Shown here one piece after another: positions 1-10,600 of a stretch of DNA of 61,903 nt (its first letter is position 1; the number at the start of each line of letters is the position of its first letter). The notes under the pieces were generated by a model. It was given only the letters and a program-made list of their open reading frames with translations, searched no databases and was not told the DNA's origin. Position numbers and translations under genes: made by a program. The stretch lies in assembly GCA_001604385.1 (NCBI GenBank), contig LVBK01000022.1, positions 1-61,903 of the forward strand. The letters run 5' to 3'. The DNA comes from Spirochaetales bacterium Spiro_09 (GTDB lineage Bacteria; Spirochaetota; Spirochaetia; Treponematales; Treponemataceae).

Positions 1-27
1 ATTATAAAGAAGAACTCATTTCCATAA

Positions 28-1338
<1,311 letters not shown>

Positions 1339-1343
1339 CGAAC

Positions 1344-1380
1344 GGGCCGGGAGTGCGCAACTTCCGGCCTGTTTTATTTT
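1344..1380 (+). terminator. Intrinsic terminator of eno
   Basis: A 10-bp stem (1344-1353 with 1361-1370, two G-U pairs) around a 7-nt loop is followed by the T-rich tract TGTTTTATTTT (1370-1380). It starts 6 bases after the enolase stop. Confidence 0.85.
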
Positions 1381-1439
1381 CCGGACCGCTAGTCGACGGC
1401 TCGTTCAGATGATTTTTAAAAAACAGTACGCACCTCCGA

Positions 1440-1468
1440 TGGACAGCTTTTTTTAATGGGAATATACT
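1440..1468 (+). promoter_or_regulatory. Promoter of MATE gene, near-leaderless
   Basis: TGGACA (1440-1445), a 17-bp spacer and TATACT (1463-1468). Only 10 nt separate the -10 box from the ATG at 1479, so the expected transcript has a 3-4 nt leader. No Shine-Dalgarno is present. Confidence 0.7.
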
Positions 1469-1478
1469 CTGCCTCACT

Positions 1479-2858
1479 ATGTCACACATCGATATTAAAA
1501 AAGGACCAATTGGTTCAACCCTCATCAAGCTCAGCGTGCCCGTCCTTGCCGGACAGGTTTTCAACCTTCTGTATAACCTGGTAGATACCTGGTTTATCGC
1601 CCGCATAGATACCACCGATCCCTGGCTTGTCGGCGCAACCGGTCTCGTGTTCCCCATTTTCTTTCTTTTCATGGCGACCATGTTCGGTATTTCGGGAGGC
1701 ATCTCTTCGCTGGTTGCGCGGGCAATCGGAGCGGGAAGGTCCGCAGAACTGGGAAAAACCATCGAAAGCGGTCTCGCGCTCGCGATTGCAGCGGGCATCC
1801 TGGTCCTGGCGATTTTCTATCCGACAACGGACTATCTGTTGGGTCTTTTTGGGGGCACCGATCTCATTCTCGAATACGGCAAAAGTTATTTGCTGTGGAT
1901 TTTACCCGCCGCGCCCTTCATGTTTTTGAATGCTGTATTCATGGGAGTCCTTCAGGGTGAGGGCCGAACCAAGCATATGATGATGGCAATGCTGAGCGGA
2001 ACCCTGGTCAATATCATTCTGGACCCGATACTTATCTTCTCTGCCGGTATGGGTATCGCGGGAGCCGGTTTTGCCACCTCGATCGGCAATATGGCAAGCT
2101 TTGTCTATCTGCTTGTCGTCTTTCTGAAAACCGGCTCTGAAGTTACCGTCGAATGGAAATGGCAACATGTGTCCCTCCCGGTTATCGCCGAAATTCTTCG
2201 GGTAGGAATTCCGCACAGTTTGATCAATTTCCTTTCCTCAATCAGTTTTATCTTTTACAACCGTATCATGATCGCTATCAATCCCATGATTCTGACATCC
2301 TTTACCCTGTACTCGCGTATAGAACAATTTTCGCTGGTACCGATCTGGTCTATGATGGGCGGTTTGGGGGCGATTGCGGGACAGGCGGCAGGTGCGGGAG
2401 ATTTCTCCAGGATGCGCCAGTCTGCACGTACGGCAAGTATTATGGGACTTGTAATCAACGGATCCCTGCTTGCGCTCTATGTATTATTTGGCAACCAGAT
2501 ATTCATGCTGTTTCAGAGTGACGCCGAGGTACTCTCCATTGCGCGGATAATTCTGCCCTGGATGGCGGGGGGAACCTTCGTATCGGTGCCCATATTTATG
2601 ATCGGTACCGTTATGACCTCGGCAGGCTTCGCAAGCAGGAATCTTGCCCTGACCGCGATCCGCATCTATGCCCTGAACGTACCGGCTTGTGCAATTGCGG
2701 CCGCGCTTTTCAGGGGACAATTGGCACCGGTCATGGCCGCAATATTCGGCTCTGCCATTATTGCACTCTTTATGATGATTGGCGCACACAAGGTATTCAT
2801 GAACGGCCTGGAAAGCGGCCGCCTGACAATCAAGTACGGGGCGAAACAAGCAGGATAA
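1479..2858 (+). CDS. MATE-family efflux protein
   Basis: Multidrug and toxic compound extrusion type cation-coupled antiporter of the inner membrane. The 459 residues form about 12 hydrophobic segments in two similar halves, beginning with the N-terminal LSVPVLAGQVFNLLYNLVDT segment typical of MATE proteins; a related helix recurs near residue 240 (LRVGIPHSLINF). Length is normal. The ATG at 1479 is supported by the promoter placed just upstream rather than by a ribosome binding site. The gene converges on the xylanase gene with a gap of only 13 bp and no recognisable terminator. The substrate cannot be told from sequence. Confidence 0.92.
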   Translation: MSHIDIKKGPIGSTLIKLSVPVLAGQVFNLLYNLVDTWFIARIDTTDPWLVGATGLVFPIFFLFMATMFGISGGISSLVARAIGAGRSAELGKTIESGLALAIAAGILVLAIFYPTTDYLLGLFGGTDLILEYGKSYLLWILPAAPFMFLNAVFMGVLQGEGRTKHMMMAMLSGTLVNIILDPILIFSAGMGIAGAGFATSIGNMASFVYLLVVFLKTGSEVTVEWKWQHVSLPVIAEILRVGIPHSLINFLSSISFIFYNRIMIAINPMILTSFTLYSRIEQFSLVPIWSMMGGLGAIAGQAAGAGDFSRMRQSARTASIMGLVINGSLLALYVLFGNQIFMLFQSDAEVLSIARIILPWMAGGTFVSVPIFMIGTVMTSAGFASRNLALTAIRIYALNVPACAIAAALFRGQLAPVMAAIFGSAIIALFMMIGAHKVFMNGLESGRLTIKYGAKQAG

Positions 2859-2871
2859 AGAAAAACATACC

Positions 2872-4269
2872 TTACAACGCGGCTTTCAGCAGGGCTACAG
2901 CGCCCTGCAACCCGGCAACGGCCGAATTACCTGCGGAATACAGGCCGTCACGGCTTTTCTTTGCCTCGAACAGGGCTTCCTGCAGAACCTTCAACCGCTG
3001 GACGTCAGTTTCCGTGCGGGTCGCTTCCTCTGCCCGGTCAATGAGTCTATTGAGCTCCTTCCAGGCTGCCGTCAAATCAACAAGGGCGAAATATGCAGGT
3101 TTTGCCTGGAAGTTTGTGTCCCACAACGAGGATGACTGATTCACGACAAAGGTATACTCGTCATTCAGGCCATCTTTCGATACATTGACAATTTTACCCC
3201 GACCCGAGCGGGCACTGCGCTCCAGAAAAAGCTTGAAAAGGGATGCGTATTGGTTTGCCTGCTGCTCAAGGATTAATGCGGAAGGATAATTGGTTTTTGC
3301 ACTGGTCGACACATCGATTTCGGTAATCGCCATCTCGTTGCATATGGCGTCGAATTTGTCATAGGAGGCAACCCAGGCCTCTGCAGTCGGGGACAATATA
3401 TTGTCATGCTCCTGCATGCCGATGCCGTCCAGGTTTCCTGCACGATAAATCGGTTCAAGAAGGGCAACAATACCGTCAGCCTTTCCCGCACTGTGCGTAT
3501 TATAGTCATTGTAATACAGCTTCATCTGGCTCTCGCCATACCCGGTACTGTATTTACGGGCAAACTCGAAGGCATAGGAAACATAGCGCTCGTCTCCATA
3601 GACGATAAACCAGTCGTTTTTCGATCTCCTGACCTTGCCCGATCTGTCATCAATTGCCTCATTGACCACATCAACGGCCTGAACCATACCTGGCCATCCT
3701 TCGTGCAGCTGGCGGATTATTTCCTTGATGTACCATTCCATCCGTTTGGTCATGATGTCGCGGCTGACATACGTACCGTCAGAAGTATATCCGGTGCGGA
3801 AAAATTCGGTCGGGGTCTGGGAATGCCACACCAGGGTATGTGCGCGAAAGCCGAAACCATGGCGTTTTGCCCAGTCAAGCTGGGCAATCAGATCCGGTGG
3901 GAATCGCACCACCGGTTGTGTTTCGGCAATCTCCAGTTTTTTGCCCCGCCGCGCCTTTTGGCTTGCCTCGGCGCTTGCCGCAATATCCAGGGTATACATC
4001 GGCTTCATATTGTTTCCCGGCGCCATGAAGTTCATGTGATGGGCGATCAGTTTCCCGCCTTCGGGATTCAGCGCGCGCGGGGAAGCTCCGGGAACCGGCA
4101 CATCGTCGGGAAGGGCAATATGCCGGTAGGAAAGCAGGCAGCCAAAGGAAAAGTCCTCCGCGAAAACATCCTTCAGGGCCGGCAGCTCTGTCTGCACCGA
4201 CTGGGCCGGTACCGGAAAGCACGCAAACAGGAAAAGAAATGCCACACCGATACCCAAAGTTCTTTTCAT
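2872..4269 (-). CDS. Secreted GH10 endo-1,4-beta-xylanase
   Basis: A glycoside hydrolase family 10 enzyme, which cleaves internal beta-1,4 bonds of xylan with retention. A signal peptide (about residues 1-22, ending PVPAQS) predicts export. The catalytic acid/base Glu lies in VDVVNEAID (about 202-210) and the nucleophile Glu in ITEIDVS (about 316-322). GIGMQEH and QAKPAYFAL are further GH10 landmarks. The last 60 or so residues form a helical, charged tail resembling FIVAR-type modules, not part of the catalytic barrel. The ATG lies one base after the stop of the upstream sugar transferase gene, so the two are cotranscribed. That pairing leaves open that the real substrate is a self-made or community polysaccharide rather than plant xylan. 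Confidence 0.9.
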   Translation of the reverse strand: MKRTLGIGVAFLFLFACFPVPAQSVQTELPALKDVFAEDFSFGCLLSYRHIALPDDVPVPGASPRALNPEGGKLIAHHMNFMAPGNNMKPMYTLDIAASAEASQKARRGKKLEIAETQPVVRFPPDLIAQLDWAKRHGFGFRAHTLVWHSQTPTEFFRTGYTSDGTYVSRDIMTKRMEWYIKEIIRQLHEGWPGMVQAVDVVNEAIDDRSGKVRRSKNDWFIVYGDERYVSYAFEFARKYSTGYGESQMKLYYNDYNTHSAGKADGIVALLEPIYRAGNLDGIGMQEHDNILSPTAEAWVASYDKFDAICNEMAITEIDVSTSAKTNYPSALILEQQANQYASLFKLFLERSARSGRGKIVNVSKDGLNDEYTFVVNQSSSLWDTNFQAKPAYFALVDLTAAWKELNRLIDRAEEATRTETDVQRLKVLQEALFEAKKSRDGLYSAGNSAVAGLQGAVALLKAAL

Positions 4270-4270
4270 C

Positions 4271-5590
4271 TCACGACCCTTTTCTCAGGATTATTGTTTT
4301 CAGCGTCCGGATAACAATCTGTATGTCCAGAATCAGCGAATAATGAAAGACATACCACAGGTCATATTTGATCTTGTCGCTGTGAATGGTGTAATAGTCC
4401 CCGTGAACCTGGGCCAGACCGGTAATCCCGGGCAGTATGGAAAACCGTTCGCGATACCAGCTGTCTTCCATCAGGCCCTCTTCCACTTCGTGCTGGACAA
4501 GCGGGCGCGGGCCAATGAAGGACATATCCCCCCTGAGGATATTGAAAATTTGGGGAAGTTCGTCGAGGCGTGCGTGACGGATAAAACCGCCGACAGGCGT
4601 CAAACGGGGGTCCTTGCCGGGAACAACCTTCCGCGTAGCCTCGGCGGGATTCACGTACATGGAGCGGAACTTGTACACCACAAAGGGTTTCATGCCGCGG
4701 CCGATTCGTTCCTGCTTGAAAATCGCCGGACCCTTTGAGGTCAATTTGATGGCAATCCAGGACGCGCAAAAGAGCGGGGATAACAGGATAACCAGTACGA
4801 GCGAGAAGATGAAATCGAAGAAGCGCTTGACGACAAAGAGGCTCTGGTTCGTGGTATTGATGCGCAAGAACGGAACATCGCAAAACCGCATATAACGGGG
4901 AGCGGCAAGAAGAACCTCATAACTGGAAGGTATCATGTATACCCGGGTTCCCTGGTAGGTGGAATACTGTAATGACTGGAGAATGCGCTCCTTTTCTTCC
5001 ACCTCGTCCGCCACCACAAGAATCATGTCGATGCCGTTATCCCGGACAATAGTGTCAAGATCGCGTTCCCGGCTTCGTTCTATAACGTCGACTATATCGA
5101 GATTGATGTCCTTCTGGGTCGCCAGTTTTTCCCGCAAACCCGGAATTCGGGGAGACGAACCCACTATCAGGGTTCGCCACTTGCGGGAGTTAAGCCAGGT
5201 AACGAATACCTTGAACAAAGCGGAACATAAATAATTGATGACCAGATAGGTCACCACAATGGAGCGGGGCATATTTTTTACCTGAAAGAAAAACGAGAAA
5301 GCAAGAATCAGGAAAAAAAGAGCCATTGCCGGCAGGGTATGCTTGATCGCCATTGTCAACACATTCCGTTTAAAGTCCGGATCATAAATTCCCAGACTGT
5401 ATACCGCGATGATATAAAACGGAATACAGGAAAGTATAATGATGATCTGGGGTATCGACGGATCGAAATCGAGTACGTCACGGAAAATGATCGGGTAATT
5501 GAACCGGAATTCCAGGGCGAGATACAGGGAAAAAACGGCTACCACTATATCCAGCAGGATATGGAGCGGTTTCGCTACTGTTTTGATCAT
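4271..5590 (-). CDS. Polyprenyl glycosylphosphotransferase (sugar transferase)
   Basis: Initiates polysaccharide assembly by moving a sugar phosphate from a nucleotide sugar to undecaprenyl phosphate at the inner membrane. About five N-terminal transmembrane segments precede a CoA-binding-like central domain and a C-terminal bacterial sugar transferase domain. The latter shows KRFFDFIFS, the membrane re-entrant helix, FKQERIGR, YKFRSM, LPQIFNILRGDMSFIGPRP and GITGLAQVHG. The chosen start is the ATG at 5590 (MIKTVAKPL). A longer frame could begin at 5650, but a TATACT box at 5604-5599 lies 8 nt before the 5590 ATG. The xylanase gene follows after one base. The sugar transferred is not predictable here. 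Confidence 0.9.
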   Translation of the reverse strand: MIKTVAKPLHILLDIVVAVFSLYLALEFRFNYPIIFRDVLDFDPSIPQIIIILSCIPFYIIAVYSLGIYDPDFKRNVLTMAIKHTLPAMALFFLILAFSFFFQVKNMPRSIVVTYLVINYLCSALFKVFVTWLNSRKWRTLIVGSSPRIPGLREKLATQKDINLDIVDVIERSRERDLDTIVRDNGIDMILVVADEVEEKERILQSLQYSTYQGTRVYMIPSSYEVLLAAPRYMRFCDVPFLRINTTNQSLFVVKRFFDFIFSLVLVILLSPLFCASWIAIKLTSKGPAIFKQERIGRGMKPFVVYKFRSMYVNPAEATRKVVPGKDPRLTPVGGFIRHARLDELPQIFNILRGDMSFIGPRPLVQHEVEEGLMEDSWYRERFSILPGITGLAQVHGDYYTIHSDKIKYDLWYVFHYSLILDIQIVIRTLKTIILRKGS

Positions 5591-5619
5591 AATACCTGAG
5601 TATACAGGGATTTTGCCAT
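5587..5619 (-). CDS. Possible 10-residue leader peptide
   Basis: An 11-codon frame (MAKSLYTQVL, stop) starts 7 nt after a second TATACT at 5632-5627. It ends with a TGA that overlaps the ATG of the sugar transferase gene as ATGA. Its geometry is the same as in the leaderless genes of the window, so it may be a leaderless upstream ORF translationally coupled to the transferase. Coding function is unproven and the peptide has no recognisable motif. Confidence 0.35.
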   Translation of the reverse strand: MAKSLYTQVL

Positions 5620-5632
5620 GATTAAAAGTATA
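5599..5632 (-). promoter_or_regulatory. Tandem -10 boxes of the transferase operon
   Basis: Two TATACT hexamers read on the minus strand, at 5632-5627 and 5604-5599. The first is 7 nt before a mini-ORF ATG (5619) and the second 8 nt before the transferase ATG (5590). No good -35 is evident for either. Confidence 0.5.
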
Positions 5633-5662
5633 TTCCTGCCAGGATATCAAAAAAGCGACAGT

Positions 5663-6922
5663 TCACCGGCGTTCCGCGTCCTTTTTGATGGGAAGTCTGA
5701 GTACGATGGCCAGGATGAAACATACCGCCGATACGATGGCAAGTGCGATTCCCGGGCCAAAGCGGCTGCTCAGGAAACCGAGAAGAACGGCGATAAGGGC
5801 GGCAGCAAGCGTCTCCGCCTGGGATTCAACGGAGAGTGCCGAGGCAAGCGAGTCCGCCTTCATCCGTTCGCTGACGTAGGCAATGCCCATCGGTTTTCGC
5901 AAGTTTTCGATGATAAAAATACCCGGATACACAATGAGGGCTGCCGGAAGCAAGCCCCGGCCATTGAGAATTCCGCTTGCAAAGCCGAATACGATTCCCG
6001 CGTAGAGCGTCAGGTTCAGGGGAACTGCAAGGGATGAAAACCTCCGGGAAAAGGAGCCGGCAGAGGAGGATGCAATCGAGGTAAGGACAAAAAGCAAGGA
6101 ATACACCAGGCCGCCAAGTACCGCAGTCCGCTCCTGTTCCGCGAAGGCGCCCATAACGGGCAGTACAAGGGCCATGGCTTTCAGCAAAGGCTGAATATAG
6201 TCCTTGCAGGCCTTGTAATACCCGCTATACAGGGACTGGTTTGCGATTGCCCGAACTGCGTCAGGATTTGCCAGACTCGACTTCAATGAGGCAAGAACAG
6301 ATCGCACTTCAGCCGAAAGGGTCTTTCTTTTCGTGGAGCGGCTTCCATCCAGAAAGGCCGGGTAAGACAGTATCAGCAGAAGATCCAGAACGTAGGGTAT
6401 AATAGTAAAAAGAAAGACAGGAGCGTACGAACCCTGCCAGAACACCAGGGCAGCGGCAATGAGGGCGGAAACGGCAGCGCCGCGTTGGGACCAGGCACGG
6501 GTATGACCATAATAATGCGTTTTCAGATGAGCCCATTGGCGTGATTCAAGGTAATCGAAAATCATGGCCTTGTGGGTTCCCGTACGGAACGCGTCGCCAA
6601 AGGCATAGGCAAGCATGGCAAGAGCGAGAAAACCATAGCTGCGGGACGCAAAAAAAACGACAAACGACAAAATATACGACAGAAAGGAAACAGCCATAAC
6701 CCGGCGGCGGCCAAGCACGTCGGCAATGACTCCGGAAGGGATTTCCATCACGTTGATCGCGATCTCCCGAAGCGCGTACAAACTGCCGATCTGCAAAAAA
6801 TCGAGGCCCTTCTCCAGGAAGAAAAGCATCATGAACGGCTCATAAAACCGGAGGTCCTTCAGAAAACCGTATGCGCAAAATTTATAATATTGAACGTTTT
6901 TTTCGAATTCTTCTTTTGCCAT
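5663..6922 (-). CDS. MFS transporter
   Basis: Major facilitator superfamily permease of the inner membrane, 419 residues with about 12 hydrophobic segments. The loop between segments 2 and 3 carries the family motif as GVIADVLGRRRVM (about residues 63-75), and GDAFRTGTHKAM marks the segment 4-5 region. The substrate is unknown; the sequence resembles uncharacterised sugar or drug permeases. It lies 54 bp downstream of clpP on the same strand and may be read through from it. No strong Shine-Dalgarno precedes the ATG at 6922. Confidence 0.85.
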   Translation of the reverse strand: MAKEEFEKNVQYYKFCAYGFLKDLRFYEPFMMLFFLEKGLDFLQIGSLYALREIAINVMEIPSGVIADVLGRRRVMAVSFLSYILSFVVFFASRSYGFLALAMLAYAFGDAFRTGTHKAMIFDYLESRQWAHLKTHYYGHTRAWSQRGAAVSALIAAALVFWQGSYAPVFLFTIIPYVLDLLLILSYPAFLDGSRSTKRKTLSAEVRSVLASLKSSLANPDAVRAIANQSLYSGYYKACKDYIQPLLKAMALVLPVMGAFAEQERTAVLGGLVYSLLFVLTSIASSSAGSFSRRFSSLAVPLNLTLYAGIVFGFASGILNGRGLLPAALIVYPGIFIIENLRKPMGIAYVSERMKADSLASALSVESQAETLAAALIAVLLGFLSSRFGPGIALAIVSAVCFILAIVLRLPIKKDAERR

Positions 6923-6976
6923 TGGATCCAGTCTTTCTTGCCTTAATGCTGTACGGCGTATCTCCCGTCATCCGGC

Positions 6977-7585
6977 TCAGGGAAGCTGTGACCGTGAGGA
7001 AATAACCTGGGACACAAGACCGTACTCCATGGCTTCGGAGGCGCTCATCCAGCAATCGCGATCAGTATCCTTTGAAACCTTTTCGACGGGAATGCCCGTT
7101 TCCTCGGAAATCATGCGGTTAATGCGAACGCGCATCTTTTCAAGCTCAAGGGCATGGATCTCAATTTCCGTTGCCACTCCCTTCATTCCCGACAGCGGCT
7201 GATGGATCAGATAGTGACTGTTGGGAAGGGCAAAGCGGCGCTCCTTCGGAGCGGCAAGGAGGATAATGGAACCGGCACTGGCGACAAGACCCATACCGAT
7301 GGTATACACCGGGGCGCTGATAAACCGGATCATGTCGAAGATGGCATATCCCGCATCGGCGTCGCCGCCGGGCGAATCGATAAACACCCTGATCGGCTCG
7401 GAAGAATCGGCTTCAAGAACTAAAAGCTGACGCACAATTTTTTCTGCCAGGGCCTTGTTAATCTCGCCGGAAAGAAGAATTTGCCGGGTTTTAATAAACT
7501 TCGCAGAGAGAGGATCCATTCCGTCCTGCTTTTCCCGGTTATCGCATTCTTCCTGTTCTTCCTCGTTCATATATACGGTGTTCAT
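6977..7585 (-). CDS. clpP: ATP-dependent Clp protease proteolytic subunit
   Basis: Serine protease subunit that forms tetradecameric chambers with Clp ATPases for regulated protein degradation. The catalytic Ser sits in GLVASAGS (about residue 103), His in NSHYLIHQPLSG (about 128) and Asp in KDTDRDCWMS (about 177). The 202-residue length is standard. The ATG at 7585 is preceded by AAGGAG at a good distance. The N-terminus (about 25 residues, rich in Glu) is slightly longer and more acidic than in most ClpP proteins. The active-site segment VASAGS, rather than the usual AASMG, suggests a divergent paralogue, so a second ClpP elsewhere in the genome is likely. Confidence 0.9.
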   Translation of the reverse strand: MNTVYMNEEEQEECDNREKQDGMDPLSAKFIKTRQILLSGEINKALAEKIVRQLLVLEADSSEPIRVFIDSPGGDADAGYAIFDMIRFISAPVYTIGMGLVASAGSIILLAAPKERRFALPNSHYLIHQPLSGMKGVATEIEIHALELEKMRVRINRMISEETGIPVEKVSKDTDRDCWMSASEAMEYGLVSQVISSRSQLP

Positions 7586-7636
7586 GTAATTATCTCCTTA
7601 AAAATATGCTACCGGAAAGGCAGCCTCTGTAATGTA

Positions 7637-10600
7637 CTAAAATTCTGCATATAAGTACAGCGTTTTCGGCGGGATGACCACCTCGCGACCGGCGAGGTCA
7701 CCGGGTCGACGAGCATCCAGTACCGGATGCCATGCCATATCCGGTGCCGGAGAAGGAAGCATCGCCCATGCGTCCTCGAAACCCGGATTCACCACGATAC
7801 ACGCACGATCCCAGCTGTCGCCCAGATCCTTCCCCCCGGCAAGAATCCAGGCAAGCGGAAGCGGTTGCAATGGAGCGGAACGAACGGCCACATCGGAAAA
7901 CCGTACATGATGCAAGACCTCCTCGGCGGTTTCAAGCAAAAACAGCGGATGGCTTTTCCGCACCTCGATGAGCGCGCGTACATACTGAACCAACTCCTGT
8001 TTGTCCGCGCACCGCGTCCAGTCAAGACCGTTTAGGCGGTCACACAGAGTATACGAATTGTGACAGAACGCCCGGCTCTTGTCGTGCGTCCAGGCAACAT
8101 CGCAGAGCGCCGACGAATGTTCGGCCATAATATCGGAGGGAATTTCCTTCGTTCTCATGAATTCCATACCGGCATGCAGGAGCGGAATGCCCTGGGAAAA
8201 CAGCACCAGGGCAATGGCCATCCGCTGAAGGCGTTCGTACCAAGCCTCGCTCTTGCCCTGCTCGACCAGGGACAACTTGTCATAGAGCGTGAAATTATCG
8301 TGGACCTCAGTATAATTGACGGACACGCCGGTTCGCGTTCCCCAGGGATTGCAGTTGACAGTCCCTTCAACCAGACGGTTATGCACCTCCGGATGATACA
8401 TGGTTCCGACAAGACCGAACTTGACGGACTCAAGGCGTCTGCCATCATGGACATACCCGCCCTCTTCGGCGCAGAACGAGGACCCCTTGACCGCGCAACG
8501 GAAAGCATCATTGAAAAAGCCGTAGGCAGGAAGCTTGCGTGATTCCGTCATGGCCGCACCGATCATTTTATGGCCATGGTACATAAGCCAGCCCTCTCCG
8601 TACAGCAATACATCGCTCTTGATGGCGCAAAGGGCCCCGGCGATCGCGTTCATGGTAGAGATGTCATGAAGACCCATCAAATCGAAACGGAAGCCGGCCA
8701 CCCGGTATTCCCGAAGCCACCAGACAAGGCTGTCAATCATGTAGGTTCGGAAAGCGGGACGTTCGCTCGCCGTATCGTCGCCCGCCCCGGAATACGAGTC
8801 GAGGCGAAAATAATATCCCGGGACGCAGACGGACAGGGGATGACGCGGGGCATCGGGCACATGGTTGAATACCACGTCAAGGATGACGCCAATACCGCTG
8901 TCGGCAAAGGCCTTGATCAGCTCTTTCAGCTCGCGGATACGGACACAGCCGTTCCAGGGGTTCGTGGCATAGGAGCCTTCGGGAACGCGATGAGACCAGG
9001 GATCATACCCCCAGTTGAAAAGACCTCCCCTGAGCTGCCCGGCATAGGAGGCATCATTGCAACGGGTCTCGTCAACGCTGGTAAAATCTGCGACCGGAAG
9101 TAACTGCACATGGGTAATTCCAAGCGAACGGAAATGATCGAATCCGGTCGGAACAACCCGACCGGAAGAACTTTCCCTATACGTCCCCTTTTCAACCAGC
9201 CCCCGGTACGTTCGCCTGAGGGACTCGCTCCCTGTCCAGGAGGGGGAGGAGGTGGCATCGGCGACGTGAAGCTCATAGATAACCGCTTCGTTCGGTCGCG
9301 CAAGGCTAGGAGGCCGGACGTTTTCCCAACCGGAGGGGTCAGTCATTCGCGGGTCGAGCACCATGGAGCGCTCCCCGTTTACCCCGCTTGCCAGGGCAAA
9401 CGGATCGGCCGTTTCTCGCACCACACCGTGAACCAGCACCCGGTAGCGGTAATACATGCCGTGAAGGTCCCCCGCGAGGGTATGCACCCACACAAGCGAA
9501 TCGGAAAGCCGTGTCATCGGATGCCAGGCGCAGGCCTCGCCGGAGGAGCCGTCCCGATACAGAACCAGCGTCACCGAGCGCGCAGTTGGTGCCCAGAGCG
9601 CAAAATCGGTATGCGTTGCCGTCCATCGGGCTCCCTGCAGGCCGGAAGCAGGCAGCGACGACCGAAAATGGTCGCCGTCAAAAAACCATTCAAGCGCTGC
9701 GGCATTGGTGCCGCCGCCATGATGAGCGCGCAATTTGCCCGCACGGAGCAGGGACTCAAGATACCGATCCTGATGGAGGGCACCGCACCAGGGATTATCA
9801 AGTTCATGCGGGGGAAAGGCGTCAACGATCCAGTGCTCGGGAAATAAATTCCTCGGCAATACATGGCTGAACTGTGCCTGTTGCCCGGCAGAACTTCCCG
9901 TCCAGACAGTCAGGGGAACCCCGGGAATGATCGAATGCCCGTTGACTTCCAGAAGCGGCAAGGAATCGCCTTCGGCGGTCCACACCAGGGTTGACTTCAG
10001 TACCGACGGCCGTTCCCGCACAATCGATATATCCATTTTCCAGCCGGGTCCGAAAACTGCAACCGCGGACCAGTTATCCACGCGGGCGGGCAAATGCGGA
10101 GCAAAGACAATACGGTGTTCGTCCAGACGGGGAGCAAAACCCGTCACCTGCTGCCAGAGCACGCGGATAAACTCGGCCAGCCCCCAGGTGCGCGAATACG
10201 CGCCGGTACACAGGGCTTCCCCGTCAAGCGAACGGGCCTGGATTGAACCGCTCAGGGTACCCGGAACGCCAATTTCCAGGATCTGTCGGGCCGTATTACG
10301 CAGCAGGGCATCGGCAGAAACCGGCAAACAGGCGGCATGGCGCGTTGCCGGCAGGGACACGGAGGCCTCGATATACGCTCCGGTCAGCCAGGGCGCTATG
10401 GTTCCGTTGTGAACGGACGCGTCCTTGTGGTGGCGCGGTGATTCCTCATGAAAGGGATGAAACAGGGGATCGTCGGGAGAAAGAGTGTACAAACCATGGG
10501 GATTGATGAGTTCGCGATTGACGGTTTCCATAATGGCCTCGCGCAGCGGCGCGTCAAGGAGCCACTCCTCCTCATCCAGAATCGATGAGGCGGTAATCGC

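Noticed and set aside
2890-2909. Hairpin GCAGGGC-TACAGC-GCCCTGC near the end of the xylanase gene
   Set aside because: No T-run on either strand, so it was not called as a terminator; it may simply follow from coding.
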